The notes beneath the pieces were generated by a model that saw only the letters and a list, made by a program, of their open reading frames with translations, made no database searches and was not told the origin of the DNA. This document shows, piece after piece, positions 1 through 9,107 of a DNA stretch of 64,000 bases. The number at the start of each line of letters is the position of its first letter. Within the stretch, counting starts at the first letter, position 1. Source of the stretch: RGIG4079 sp045596365. Its GTDB lineage: Bacteria; Bacteroidota; Bacteroidia; Bacteroidales; Muribaculaceae. Both the position numbers and the translations under genes were made by a program. The stretch is from NCBI GenBank assembly GCA_045596365.1, contig JAZOCE010000001.1, positions 124,001 through 188,000 of the forward strand, written 5' to 3'.

Positions 1-1175
1 GTAGCCAAATTCCGTTCCGGCGTAATATCACTTAATTCACCACTTTGTAACTCAGCCGAGAATTCTTCTTTCAGTACTTGCACGGCGAGATCAGCATCAG
101 CATTTTTTACTGCAAATGAAGTATTATTTTCACTTGATGCTTGTGAAACAAGGAATACACTTACTCCATTTTTAGCCAAAGCATTAAAGATGCGAGCATT
201 AATGCCGACAATTCCTACCATACCAAGACCTGATACAGTAATCAAGCAGGTATCATTAATTGATGAGATTCCTTTAATTGCTTTACCTTCTACACTTGGT
301 CGTTGTTCAGAAATTAATGTTCCGGGAGCGGTGTGGTTAAATGTATTCTTTATCTTAATAGGAATATTTTTATGATACACCGGGTAAATGGTAGGTGGAT
401 ATATAACTTTTGCACCAAAATTACACAACTCCATTGCCTCAATAAATGATAAATGCTCAATAACATACGTGTTATTAATCACGCGAGGATCTGCTGTCAT
501 AAACCCATCAACGTCAGTCCAAATTTCAAGCACTGAAGCATCAAGTGTTGCTGCAATTATGGCAGCTGTGTAATCACTCCCTCCTCTACCCAAATTAGTT
601 ATATCATTATTTCCATTCGACGCAATAAATCCTGGAACAATTGCAACCGAGAAATCACTATTATCAAATGTTGAATGAATTAATGCTTGTGTTAATTCAT
701 TGTTTAGTATATGTTTACCAAATTGTTTTTCTGTCTTAATAAATTTACGAGAATCAAAATGTTTTGCATTAGATATTATATGACTTATTATCACTGACGA
801 TAAACGTTCTCCGTAGCTAACAATAATATCAAGCGTTCTTTCGGATAAATCTCCTATTAGATTTACCCCACGATATATATTTCCTAATTCTTCAAGCAGC
901 GGATTTACAATAGATTTAACATCAAATTGTTTATCGGCAGGGACCAATCCATCAATTACAATATTATGGCGTTCAACAATGTGTGCATACGATTCTAAGT
1001 ATGTAATATCCCCTTTAGATGCGAGTTGCGCTGTGTTTATTAATTTATCGGTAATACCGCCAAGCGCAGAAACAACAACAATTACTTGTTCTGTACAAGA
1101 CTCTACTATTTTTTTTACATGGCTAAGACTTTCTACTGTACCGACAGATGTCCCACCAAATTTTAACACTTTCAT
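1..1175 (-). CDS. thrA: Bifunctional aspartokinase / homoserine dehydrogenase, 5' part (runs off the window)
   Basis: The reading frame opens at an ATG ending at 1175 and stays open to the window edge, giving about 391 residues. It starts with the aspartokinase signature KFGGTS (residues 5-10) and contains GRGGSDYTA and WTDVDG, which bind ATP and aspartate. The visible part is therefore the kinase domain and the start of the regulatory ACT region. The kinase phosphorylates aspartate at the head of lysine, threonine and methionine synthesis. Related Bacteroidetes proteins with this N-terminus continue into homoserine dehydrogenase. That half lies outside the window, so the bifunctional call is inferred from family resemblance; a monofunctional lysC is the alternative. 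A TACCTTTG box lies 43 bases upstream of the start. Confidence 0.85.
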   Translation of the reverse strand, partial: MKVLKFGGTSVGTVESLSHVKKIVESCTEQVIVVVSALGGITDKLINTAQLASKGDITYLESYAHIVERHNIVIDGLVPADKQFDVKSIVNPLLEELGNIYRGVNLIGDLSERTLDIIVSYGERLSSVIISHIISNAKHFDSRKFIKTEKQFGKHILNNELTQALIHSTFDNSDFSVAIVPGFIASNGNNDITNLGRGGSDYTAAIIAATLDASVLEIWTDVDGFMTADPRVINNTYVIEHLSFIEAMELCNFGAKVIYPPTIYPVYHKNIPIKIKNTFNHTAPGTLISEQRPSVEGKAIKGISSINDTCLITVSGLGMVGIVGINARIFNALAKNGVSVFLVSQASSENNTSFAVKNADADLAVQVLKEEFSAELQSGELSDITPERNLA

Positions 1176-1353
1176 CGGCTTATATTTTGCAAAATATTAT
1201 TTACTAAATGTATTTTACAAAGGTAACACAAAACAATGGAGCATCATAAAATTTAAATAAGTTTTTAACAGAATCTTATAAATAATATATAAAACTACGT
1301 AGGCGTGCCAGATATTATCCATCACGCCCAGAATACTTATAGTTTACCATTTG
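1176..1353. other. Intergenic region between prfC end and thrA start
   Basis: AT-rich spacer that holds the thrA promoter box and an imperfect hairpin near 1302-1329 (GGCGTG paired with CACGCC around a 15-base loop). The hairpin lies just past the prfC stop but has no clear U-run, so it is at best a weak terminator. No gene is seen. Confidence 0.4.
1218..1225 (-). promoter_or_regulatory. Putative -7 box of thrA
   Basis: TACCTTTG on the minus strand matches the Bacteroidetes -7 consensus TAnnTTTG, 43 bases before the thrA start. No clear -33 TTG is seen. Confidence 0.55.
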
Positions 1354-2934
1354 TTAGAACTCGCTTGTAAAATGGAATTTGATTTTCGGGAAATCACTTT
1401 GCGCCATTTGCAACACATAGTTTGAATCCGCAAGAAAGACATCGCGACCTTCGCGATCTACTGCCATAAATTGATGTTTACGTTTTTTAAATGCAGCAAG
1501 AGCATTTTCATCATCACTTTCAATCCAACATGCTTTATACAACGAAATAGGCTCCCAACGACATTGTGCCCCATATTCATTTAATAATCTATACTGAATA
1601 ACCTCAAATTGAAGTTGTCCCACTGTACCAATTATCTTACGTCCATTAAATTGATTAACAAATAACTGAGCTACACCTTCATCCATCAATTGTTGAATTC
1701 CTTTCTCCAATTGCTTCGACTTCATTGGATCGGTGTTTTCAATGTATTTAAACATTTCGGGAGAGAAACTTGGCAATCCCTTGAAATGGAGTTGTTCTCC
1801 CGATGTCAACGTATCACCAATCTTGAAATTTCCGTTATCAGGAATACCTACGATATCACCAGGATATGCTTCATCTACAATATCTTTCTTTTGAGCCATA
1901 AAAGCTGTAGGAGCCGAGAATTTCATCATTTTACCTGATCTTATATGCTTATAATTAGCATTCCTTTCAAATTTACCCGAACAAATTTTCACAAATGCAA
2001 TACAACTACGATGATTAGGGTCCATATTGGCATGTATTTTAAATACAAAGCCCGAAAATGCGTCTTCATCAGGTTTTATTTCACGCTCTTCAGCTACTAT
2101 AGAACGAGGAGAAGGAGCAATTTTCACAAAGCAATCAAGCAACTCTTTTACGCCAAAAGTGTTTAATGCTGAACCGAAAAACACAGGGGCTATTTTTCCT
2201 CTGAGATATTCATTTACATCAAATTCAGGATACACTCCATCTATCAATTCCAAATCTTCTCTTAATTTTGCTGCATCTTTTTCTCCTACATTTTCATCAA
2301 TACGAACATCATTAATATCAGCAATCTCAACTCGCTCTGAAACACGTTGTTTATTTGGTGTAAACAAATCTAAAGACTGTTCGTAAATATTATATACACC
2401 TTTGAATTTTGCTCCAATATTGATTGGCCAACTTAATGGTCGCACACCAATTTTTAACTCTGCTTCTAATTCATCAAGGATTTCAAAAGGATCTCGCCCT
2501 TCACGATCCAGCTTATTCACAAAAATAATCACTGGGGTATTTCTCATGCGACATACCTCCATTAATTTTCGTGTCTGTTGTTCAACCCCTTTTGCAACAT
2601 CGACAACAATAATTACACTATCAACAGCGGTCAATGTGCGATAGGTATCTTCAGCGAAATCTTGGTGTCCTGGAGTGTCTAATATATTTATCTTATAATC
2701 GCCATAATTAAAGCCCATTACAGATGTCGCAACCGATATTCCACGTTGTTTTTCGATCTCCATCCAGTCAGATGTCGCTGTTTTCTTTATTTTATTTGAC
2801 TTTACAGCTCCGGCAATATGAATTGCACCGCCAAATAACAATAATTTTTCTGTTAATGTTGTTTTACCGGCATCCGGGTGACTTATAATCGCAAATGTGC
2901 GACGACGACTTATTTCTTCTGATAAATTTGCCAC
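1354..2934 (-). CDS. prfC: Peptide chain release factor 3
   Basis: RF3 is a cytoplasmic translational GTPase that recycles RF1 and RF2 from the ribosome after peptide release. The 526-residue length is normal for the family. The G1 loop SHPDAGKT is at residues 18-25, followed by the switch motif RGISV, the G3 motif DTPGHQDF and the G4 motif NKLD. The catalytic histidine of G3 is present, unlike in the EF-G paralogue at 46-48 kb. The gene begins five bases after the rfbD stop and is probably cotranscribed with it. RF1 (prfA) is also in this window, at 56-57 kb. Confidence 0.97.
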   Translation of the reverse strand: MANLSEEISRRRTFAIISHPDAGKTTLTEKLLLFGGAIHIAGAVKSNKIKKTATSDWMEIEKQRGISVATSVMGFNYGDYKINILDTPGHQDFAEDTYRTLTAVDSVIIVVDVAKGVEQQTRKLMEVCRMRNTPVIIFVNKLDREGRDPFEILDELEAELKIGVRPLSWPINIGAKFKGVYNIYEQSLDLFTPNKQRVSERVEIADINDVRIDENVGEKDAAKLREDLELIDGVYPEFDVNEYLRGKIAPVFFGSALNTFGVKELLDCFVKIAPSPRSIVAEEREIKPDEDAFSGFVFKIHANMDPNHRSCIAFVKICSGKFERNANYKHIRSGKMMKFSAPTAFMAQKKDIVDEAYPGDIVGIPDNGNFKIGDTLTSGEQLHFKGLPSFSPEMFKYIENTDPMKSKQLEKGIQQLMDEGVAQLFVNQFNGRKIIGTVGQLQFEVIQYRLLNEYGAQCRWEPISLYKACWIESDDENALAAFKKRKHQFMAVDREGRDVFLADSNYVLQMAQSDFPKIKFHFTSEF

Positions 2935-2939
2935 TATTA

Positions 2940-3806
2940 TTATAATTCTGTTGTTTCTAATCTATTTATACACTCCCGTAAGCTCTCCTCCCAATGAGGT
3001 ATTTCAACTCCGTATGTTGCCTTTATCTTTGATTTATTTAAAATGCTATATGAGGGTCGAGCTGCAGCAGTAGGGTAGTCCTCTGTCGGAATGGGCAAAA
3101 CGTTACATGTTGTTATATTCGCAATGCGATGAATAGACTTTGTAAAATCATACCATGAACATGCACCTTCATTACTAAAATGATATATTCCTTCAACCCA
3201 CTGATGTGACATCAAAATTACATATATTGCTTTTGCCAAATCTTTTGCATACGTAGGGGTTCCCACCTGATCACACACGACTTTAAGTTGATCTCTTTCT
3301 TTTCCTAACCTAATCATGGTTTTTACAAAATTATTACCATAAATAGAATACAGCCAACTTGTGCGTATAATTATACTCTCTGGTGCAAGCGCAATAAGTG
3401 CTGTTTCACCGGTTCGCTTTGTTGTTCCATACTGAGACATTGGATTTACCTTATCAGATTCCTTATATGGACGATGTGCAGTCCCATCAAACACATAATC
3501 AGTAGATATGTGTATGATTTTTGCACCAACAGCATCTGCCGCATTTGCGAGATTTTTTACTGCATCAATATTTACTGCTGCACACAAGGCCTTGTCCTCT
3601 TCAGCTTTATCAACAGCAGTATATGCTGCACAATTCACGATGTGAGTAATTTCATTTTTTGAAACAAACACCCCAACAGCTTGCGCATCAAGCAAATCAA
3701 GTTCTTGAATATCTGTATATAACGTCATTCCGGGACATTCTTTTTCTAGAATATTTTTCATCTCGTTCCCAAGTTGACCATTTGCTCCTGTTACAAGTAT
3801 TTTCAT
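2940..3806 (-). CDS. rfbD: dTDP-4-dehydrorhamnose reductase
   Basis: This enzyme uses NAD(P)H to reduce dTDP-4-keto-L-rhamnose to dTDP-L-rhamnose, a precursor of surface polysaccharide. The N-terminus has the dinucleotide-binding motif GANGQLGNEM, followed by STDYVFDG and the YGTTK form of the short-chain dehydrogenase YxxxK site. I chose the ATG ending at 3806 (288 residues). The alternative start at 3830 lies inside the -7 promoter box and would come before transcription begins. rfbA, rfbB and rfbC are not in this window, so the gene is separated from the rest of the pathway. It is followed closely by prfC. Confidence 0.93.
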   Translation of the reverse strand: MKILVTGANGQLGNEMKNILEKECPGMTLYTDIQELDLLDAQAVGVFVSKNEITHIVNCAAYTAVDKAEEDKALCAAVNIDAVKNLANAADAVGAKIIHISTDYVFDGTAHRPYKESDKVNPMSQYGTTKRTGETALIALAPESIIIRTSWLYSIYGNNFVKTMIRLGKERDQLKVVCDQVGTPTYAKDLAKAIYVILMSHQWVEGIYHFSNEGACSWYDFTKSIHRIANITTCNVLPIPTEDYPTAAARPSYSILNKSKIKATYGVEIPHWEESLRECINRLETTEL

Positions 3807-3827
3807 TTTATTAGGTATTTTATCTTG

Positions 3828-3857
3828 CAAAGATAAGAATTAAAGCACAAAGCCCAA
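3828..3857 (-). promoter_or_regulatory. Promoter of rfbD-prfC
   Basis: The -7 box TATCTTTG (3828-3835) has a TTG element exactly 19 bases upstream (3855-3857), the spacing known for Bacteroidetes promoters. It fixes the rfbD start at 3806. Confidence 0.75.
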
Positions 3858-3897
3858 TCATGGGAAGTCATAATTTTACTATTTATCTTTTGATCGC

Positions 3898-4287
3898 TTT
3901 TTAAACGACGTTCAAAAGATAAACGACCGCTACAATCACAACTATCTCCGAGCAAAGTATAACCAGGCTGTTGCTGCATCGCAAATGGCTATACGTTGAC
4001 ACGAATTTGAGCAGGATGGTAATGACTATTATCTGCAATATCGCACTGCTGCAGACTCACATGTGCGAGAGGAGCACGCCATTTTACACAACACAACGTT
4101 GCCAATCGATGATCCGTTTTGGGATTCGTTCCTGCCCCCTAATGGGTGGAACTGTCGTTGTAGTGCAGTACAGGTACGAAAGTCCAAATACCCTATATCC
4201 GACCCTGAACTCGCCATGAAGCGCGATCAGAACTGCATCGCCGGGTGGCCCCACACAGCCTCCTGCTCTAAAACCTCCACATTATGA
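3898..4287 (+). pseudogene. Phage Mu F-like minor head protein, decayed fragment
   Basis: One frame reads through about 130 codons that resemble the C-terminal part of phage Mu gpF / SPP1 gp7-type head morphogenesis proteins. Clear marks are LQYRTA, an R-x-x-H-x-x-L segment, DPFWDSFLPP and the family hallmark NGWNCRC. The frame has no start, contains an in-frame TGA at 3997-3999 where tryptophan would be expected, and loses resemblance after about 4245. The rest of the gene and all other phage genes are absent. Downstream to 4345 a few more codons in another frame may belong to the same relic. It sits between rfbD and a tRNA gene, a place where prophages often leave debris. Confidence 0.75.
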
Positions 4288-4345
4288 TTCCGCAGATCCA
4301 CATGCTTTATACCCAATCCATTATCCGGGGAAAGCAATATGGTTT

Positions 4346-4894
4346 TCAATCGTTTGTAAATAACTTATCTTCAAAATCAAGCTTATAATAATGTGCTAGA
4401 ATAGAAATGAATTTTGATATTTGTTTCAACGCATTTTGTGTATCATTGGTTAATTCTTTCTTTTGTAGTTTTAGTAATAAATACCCATATAATGCAGTGA
4501 AACAAGTCTCAATCTCTCCAACTTTATTATTCTTAGCTTTTGCTCTTAATTCTACTATAAAAGGCAATGTCTTATAAAATACAACCGAATATTCAGAAAA
4601 ACGAGAATCATTCAACAACGTATTATGCAACTCATTTAATTGGATTATTATATTTTTGTTCAATTGTAAATGCCCCGAAGCAACAACATCTTCACGACGC
4701 ATCATATCAATTAAAGACTCATACCACTCAATCATTTTATTATGATCTTCAGCAGGCAAATTATACAGAGATATTATATTTTGTTCAATTTTGTCAACAT
4801 CTAAATTATTGGCACGGATTAAATCTTCTATCTGCCACATATATAGCAAATATTCTGCTATATTTTCTTTGCGCTTTTGTGATGCAATAATCAT
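4346..4894 (-). CDS. DUF4924-like protein of unknown function
   Basis: A 182-residue, mostly helical, acidic protein with no signal peptide or membrane segment. The N-terminus (MIIASQKRKENIAEYLLYMW) matches my memory of Bacteroidales DUF4924 proteins, which have no assigned function. An upstream ATG at 4942 exists, but a -7 box (TAATTTTG) at 4912-4919 lies between the two, so the start at 4894 is preferred. It points away from tRNA-Gln, with which it shares a divergent promoter region. I see no catalytic motif. Confidence 0.75.
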   Translation of the reverse strand: MIIASQKRKENIAEYLLYMWQIEDLIRANNLDVDKIEQNIISLYNLPAEDHNKMIEWYESLIDMMRREDVVASGHLQLNKNIIIQLNELHNTLLNDSRFSEYSVVFYKTLPFIVELRAKAKNNKVGEIETCFTALYGYLLLKLQKKELTNDTQNALKQISKFISILAHYYKLDFEDKLFTND

Positions 4895-4911
4895 AATTCT
4901 TATTTTTATTG

Positions 4912-4919
4912 CAAAATTA
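4912..4919 (-). promoter_or_regulatory. Putative -7 box of the DUF4924-like gene
   Basis: TAATTTTG on the minus strand, 17 bases before the chosen start; it rules against the upstream ATG at 4942. Confidence 0.55.
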
Positions 4920-4968
4920 ATATCGTAAAATGACATTGCCATATTTTTAGTATTAAATTATTTTTTTC

Positions 4969-4976
4969 TAACTTTG
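4969..4976 (+). promoter_or_regulatory. Putative -7 box of tRNA-Gln
   Basis: TAACTTTG, a consensus -7 box, ends 19 bases before the mature tRNA 5' end. Confidence 0.65.
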
Positions 4977-4995
4977 TAGCGAATAAATAAAAGAC

Positions 4996-5066
4996 TGCCT
5001 TGTGGTGTAATGGTAGCACGTCGGATTCTGGTTCCGCCTGTGAGGGTTCGAATCCTTCCAAGGCAA
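4996..5066 (+). tRNA. tRNA-Gln (anticodon CUG)
   Basis: The sequence folds as a cloverleaf: acceptor stem TGCCTTG with CAAGGCA, D stem GTG with CAC, anticodon loop TTCTGGT giving CTG, and T arm GAGGG-TTCGAAT-CCTTC. The first anticodon-stem pair (U with C) is mismatched. The CCA end is not encoded in full. A consensus promoter lies upstream and a strong terminator follows. Confidence 0.92.
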
Positions 5067-5072
5067 CAAATA

Positions 5073-5093
5073 AAAGGCTGATTATCAGCCTTT
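5073..5093 (+). terminator. Intrinsic terminator of tRNA-Gln
   Basis: A nine-base-pair hairpin (AAAGGCTGA with TCAGCCTTT, loop TTA) starts seven bases after the tRNA. Confidence 0.8.
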
Positions 5094-5114
5094 CTTATTA
5101 TACAACAGATTAAT

Positions 5115-6119
5115 ATGATAAAGGGCGGCTTAAAGGTAAGCGTCATAATGGTTACCTACAACCAAGAGAAATATATTGATGAAGCAATACGAAGTGTTGT
5201 ATTACAAAAATTTAACTACCCCTATGAAATAATTATAGGGGATGATTGTTCTACTGACAAAACTCTTGAACATTGTCTTAATTGGCAAAAGAAATACCCG
5301 AATTTGATAACAGCCATCCAAAGAGACCAAAATATTGGGATCCAACGTAACTATATCGATGCATATAATCATTGTCAAGGAGAATACATAGCAATATGTG
5401 AAGGTGATGATTTTTGGTGCTCTAAGCACAAACTACAACGCCAGGTTGACTACATGGATACACACAAAGATTGTAATATATGTTTTCATCGAGTTGTAAA
5501 TTTATACATGTCCAACAATAGCAAAAGTCTTAGCAATGGGAGTGGCACCAAAATAGACTCAGACATCACAGACCTTGCAAAGAGCAACTATATCACAAAT
5601 TTATCGGTAATGTATCGCAAGAATGCAATTAGCAATCTTCCCAATTGGCTAACAGAAATACAGTCTCCGGATTATGTTATTCACATGTTACACGCATCAA
5701 CAGGTAACATACATTATATAAATAAGCCTATGGCTGTTTATCGACAACATGCCAAAGGCATTTGGGGTAGCAATCTCAAAGAAAAACAATTGTTAATATC
5801 AATTAATTCACGAAAAAAACTCATTGAGCATTTCTCCTCAAACCATTTGATAGTTGAGAATCTAACAAAATCCTATACTACAATTGCACTAACACTTCTT
5901 TTATATTACAATGAAATAGGAGAGTGTGACAAAGCAAATGCCACTAAATCTGAAATATTGCAATATAACTCCAATTGGGATAAAGATGTATTGCAAGAGC
6001 ATTTGACGCATCGACAAATTGAGTTAAAAAAGAATTCATCTAAACCAATCAATCGCATATTAAAGTTCTGTCGAGTAACTATATCAAAATTTATTCCTAT
6101 CCCAAGGATAAAAAATTAA
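5115..6119 (+). CDS. Family 2 glycosyltransferase
   Basis: A 334-residue GT-A fold glycosyltransferase. Residues 9-28 hold the typical opening (SVIMVTYNQEKYIDEAI), followed by the nucleotide-binding DDCSTDKT and the metal-binding CEGDDFW. It probably transfers a sugar from a nucleotide-sugar to a surface glycan; donor and acceptor cannot be read from sequence. The C-terminus is basic with no clear membrane segment. It stands alone, with no other glycan genes next to it, immediately after the tRNA-Gln terminator and with no recognisable promoter of its own. That placement suggests acquisition at the tRNA, but this is inference. Confidence 0.88.
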   Translation: MIKGGLKVSVIMVTYNQEKYIDEAIRSVVLQKFNYPYEIIIGDDCSTDKTLEHCLNWQKKYPNLITAIQRDQNIGIQRNYIDAYNHCQGEYIAICEGDDFWCSKHKLQRQVDYMDTHKDCNICFHRVVNLYMSNNSKSLSNGSGTKIDSDITDLAKSNYITNLSVMYRKNAISNLPNWLTEIQSPDYVIHMLHASTGNIHYINKPMAVYRQHAKGIWGSNLKEKQLLISINSRKKLIEHFSSNHLIVENLTKSYTTIALTLLLYYNEIGECDKANATKSEILQYNSNWDKDVLQEHLTHRQIELKKNSSKPINRILKFCRVTISKFIPIPRIKN

Positions 6120-6150
6120 GCCTAAATAATTAATAATTAAAATAAATGCG

Positions 6151-6158
6151 TAAATTTG
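6151..6158 (+). promoter_or_regulatory. Putative -7 box of the thrS operon
   Basis: TAAATTTG lies 63 bases before the thrS start, leaving a leader of roughly 55 bases. I see no T-box or other recognised riboswitch in it. Confidence 0.6.
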
Positions 6159-6221
6159 CAGTCGATTTTGCGATAATGTGTCTTTATGGCAAAAGAATGA
6201 CTTTAAATATTATATAACACA

Positions 6222-8159
6222 ATGATAAACATTACTTTTCCAGACAACAGCGTAAAGCAATTTGATAATGGAGTAACCCCATTACAAATCGCAGAAAGCA
6301 TAAGTTCTCGTTTAGCTCAAGATATTCTTGCTGCATCAGTAAATGATAATGAATGGGATATTACTCGTCCCATCAATGAAGACGCTACTATAAAATTATT
6401 CAAATGGGATGATGCTGAAGGCAAACATGCATTTTGGCATAGTTCGGCGCACTTATTAGCAGAAGCATTGCAAGAATTATTCCCTGGAGTGAAATTTGGT
6501 ATTGGTCCAGCTATTGAAAATGGTTTCTACTATGACATTGATCCTAACGGAAATACAATAACTGCCACTGATTTTCCCAAAATAGAGGCTAAAATGATTG
6601 AACTTGCACAACGCAAAGAAGAGATCAAACGCTCTGATATATCAAAAGAGGATGCGCTCAAACTTTTTGGAGATAGGGGAGAAGTATATAAATGCGAACT
6701 CATTAGTGAACTTGAAGATGGTCACATCACTACATATACACAAGGAACTTTTACAGACTTGTGTCGAGGTCCACATATTCCCAATACGGCCCCAATCAAA
6801 GCAGTAAAGATTACATCTCTTGCTGGAGCATATTGGCGTGGAGACGAAAAAAGGAATCAATTAGTACGAGTATATGGTATTTCGTTCCCTAAGAAAAAAA
6901 TGTTGGATGAATACCTCGTTCTACTTGAAGAGGCAAAAAAACGTGACCACCGCAAACTTGGAAAAGAGATGGAGCTATTTGCTTTTTCAACAAATGTTGG
7001 AGCCGGTCTTCCATTATGGCTTCCCAAAGGCGCAGCACTACGCGATAGATTGGAACAATTCCTTCGTAAAATACAGAAACAATATGGCTATCAACAAGTA
7101 ATCACTCCACATATTGGCAATAAGATGTTATATGTAACATCTGGACACTATGCAAAATATGGGAAAGATTCATTCCAGCCAATTCACACTCCGGAGGAGG
7201 GAGAAGAATACTTATTAAAGCCAATGAATTGTCCACACCATTGTGAAATTTTCAAGGCATTCCCTCGTTCATACAGAGAGCTACCGCTACGTCTCGCTGA
7301 ATTTGGCACTGTATATCGCTATGAACAAAGTGGGGAACTTCATGGATTAACTCGTGTGAGAGGTTTTACCCAGGATGATGCCCACATTTTCTGTGCACCA
7401 GAGCAAATCAAAGAAGAGTTTTTGAAAGTGATGGACATTATCCTATACATATTCAAAGCGCTGAAATTTGATAACTTTGAAGCACAAATTTCATTACGAG
7501 ACCCTAACAACAAAGAAAAATATATCGGTTCTGACGAAAATTGGCATCTTGCTGAAAATGCAATCATCGAAGCATGTGCCGAAAAAGGGCTTAATGCAAG
7601 AAAAGAATTGGGCGAAGCTGCATTCTATGGTCCTAAGCTTGATTTCATGGTAAAAGATGCAATTGGTCGTCGTTGGCAATTAGGTACAATTCAAGTTGAT
7701 TATAATCTACCAGAACGATTCCAACTTGAATACACTGGTGCTGACAATCAAAAGCATCGTCCTGTAATGATACATCGTGCGCCATTTGGCTCTATGGAAC
7801 GTTTTGTCGCTGTCCTTTTAGAGCATACTGCCGGACGTTTCCCATTGTGGCTAACTCCTGACCAAGCAGTAGTGCTGCCAATCAGCGAAAAATTCAATGA
7901 TTATGCCTATGAAGTAGCAAAACGTCTAAATATATCAGATGTTAGAACTATCGTTGATGACAGAAATGAAAAAATTGGCAAGAAAATTCGAGACAATGAA
8001 TTAAAAAGAATACCATATTTACTCATTGTTGGAGAAAAAGAAGCACAAAATGATGAAATTTCTGTAAGAAAACAGGGCGAAGGTGATAAAGGTTCAATGA
8101 AAATTACTACCTTTGCAGAAAATTTGGCTAAGGAAATCGAACAAATGATTAATCAATAA
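6222..8159 (+). CDS. thrS: Threonine-tRNA ligase
   Basis: This enzyme charges tRNA-Thr and edits mischarged seryl-tRNA. The 645-residue length fits the full-length bacterial form. An N-terminal TGS domain covers about residues 1-62. The editing-site histidines H73 and H77 lie in HSSAHLLAEA, and the paired Cys and His in DLCRGPH. The class II catalytic core has MNCPHHCEIF, RGFTQDDAH and motif 3 HRAPFGSMER, then the anticodon-binding domain. It heads the conserved cluster thrS-infC-rpmI-rplT. Confidence 0.98.
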   Translation: MINITFPDNSVKQFDNGVTPLQIAESISSRLAQDILAASVNDNEWDITRPINEDATIKLFKWDDAEGKHAFWHSSAHLLAEALQELFPGVKFGIGPAIENGFYYDIDPNGNTITATDFPKIEAKMIELAQRKEEIKRSDISKEDALKLFGDRGEVYKCELISELEDGHITTYTQGTFTDLCRGPHIPNTAPIKAVKITSLAGAYWRGDEKRNQLVRVYGISFPKKKMLDEYLVLLEEAKKRDHRKLGKEMELFAFSTNVGAGLPLWLPKGAALRDRLEQFLRKIQKQYGYQQVITPHIGNKMLYVTSGHYAKYGKDSFQPIHTPEEGEEYLLKPMNCPHHCEIFKAFPRSYRELPLRLAEFGTVYRYEQSGELHGLTRVRGFTQDDAHIFCAPEQIKEEFLKVMDIILYIFKALKFDNFEAQISLRDPNNKEKYIGSDENWHLAENAIIEACAEKGLNARKELGEAAFYGPKLDFMVKDAIGRRWQLGTIQVDYNLPERFQLEYTGADNQKHRPVMIHRAPFGSMERFVAVLLEHTAGRFPLWLTPDQAVVLPISEKFNDYAYEVAKRLNISDVRTIVDDRNEKIGKKIRDNELKRIPYLLIVGEKEAQNDEISVRKQGEGDKGSMKITTFAENLAKEIEQMINQ

Positions 8160-8168
8160 AATCACTGA

Positions 8169-8744
8169 ATGGATAATAAACCCCAAAATTCGGGACAAAA
8201 CAAAAATGTTCAGCCCCGTAAAGGAGATAAAAACGCTAAAGATGCCTACACAATTAATGAGCGTATTCGCGCTCGAGAAGTTCGTCTCGTTGGAGACAAT
8301 GTTGAAGTAGGAGTATACTCCATTCAAGACGCATTGAAAATCGCCGATGATTTAGGCTTGGATTTGATTGAGATATCTCCAAATGCAGAGCCTCCTGTAT
8401 GCAAGATTCTTGATTATCAAAAATTTTTATACCAACAAAAGAAGCGTCAAAAAGAGCAAAAAGCTAAATCAACGAAAGTAGTTGTTAAAGAAATTCGTTT
8501 CGGACCCCAAACAGATGAGCATGATTACAATTTCAAATTGAAACATGCCGTTGGATTCCTTAAAGAAGGAGCAAAAGTAAAAGCTTATGTTTTTTTCAAA
8601 GGTCGTTCGATTTTATTTAAAGAGCAAGGAGAAGTTTTACTTCTTAGATTTGCCAACGATTTAGAGGAATATGGCAAAGTAGAACAGATGCCTGTACTTG
8701 AAGGGAAACGAATGATAATAATGCTTTCACCAAAAAAGAAATAA
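8169..8744 (+). CDS. infC: Translation initiation factor IF-3
   Basis: IF-3 keeps the 30S subunit free of 50S and checks the start codon and initiator tRNA. The protein has 191 residues, with an N-terminal basic extension, the IF-3 N domain (INERIRAREVRLVG), a lysine-rich linker and a C domain ending in MLSPKKK. The start used is the ATG nine bases after the thrS stop. E. coli infC begins with AUU for autoregulation; no such start is needed here. Cotranscribed with thrS, rpmI and rplT. Confidence 0.97.
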   Translation: MDNKPQNSGQNKNVQPRKGDKNAKDAYTINERIRAREVRLVGDNVEVGVYSIQDALKIADDLGLDLIEISPNAEPPVCKILDYQKFLYQQKKRQKEQKAKSTKVVVKEIRFGPQTDEHDYNFKLKHAVGFLKEGAKVKAYVFFKGRSILFKEQGEVLLLRFANDLEEYGKVEQMPVLEGKRMIIMLSPKKK

Positions 8745-8805
8745 TCATCCCATCACGAGTTGATGAGAATTATATAACTAAATTAATTATTTAAAATCAA
8801 CAAAA

Positions 8806-9003
8806 ATGCCAAAGATTAAAACTAACTCCGGTGCCAAAAAGAGGTTTGCCCTTACCGGATCAGGAAAAATCAAAAGAAAACATGCTTTCAAAAGTCACAT
8901 TCTAACCAAGAAGACTAAAAAGCAAAAAAGAAACCTTACTCACACATCTACAGTAGCAAAAGTTGACGAGAGCAACGTAAAGGCATTACTTGCCCTCAAG
9001 TAG
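8806..9003 (+). CDS. rpmI: 50S ribosomal protein L35
   Basis: A very basic 65-residue protein beginning MPKIKTNSGAKKRF, the standard L35 opening, with the HKAF-like segment KRKHAFKSHILTKK. It is a late-assembling 50S protein. It lies between infC and rplT, as in most bacteria. The 61-base gap before it holds a small hairpin near 8751-8765 (CATCA with TGATG), too weak to call as a regulator. Confidence 0.97.
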   Translation: MPKIKTNSGAKKRFALTGSGKIKRKHAFKSHILTKKTKKQKRNLTHTSTVAKVDESNVKALLALK

Positions 9004-9107
9004 AAAATTGGTTTCAAGTTTAATTAGTGATTTTTTAATTTTTTATTAACCGAATGTATAGCAACTAAAGAGCATATAGCCGCTAACATTCAAAAAATTT
9101 ACAAAAA

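Noticed and set aside
979..1260. Plus-strand open frame opposite the start of thrA
   Set aside because: It is the shadow of the thrA frame and its control region; no family or ribosome binding site.
3884..3921. Ten-base inverted repeat TATCTTTTGA / TCAAAAGATA at the edge of the phage relic
   Set aside because: Short, single copy and AT-rich; no matching direct repeat at the other end, so an att site cannot be supported.
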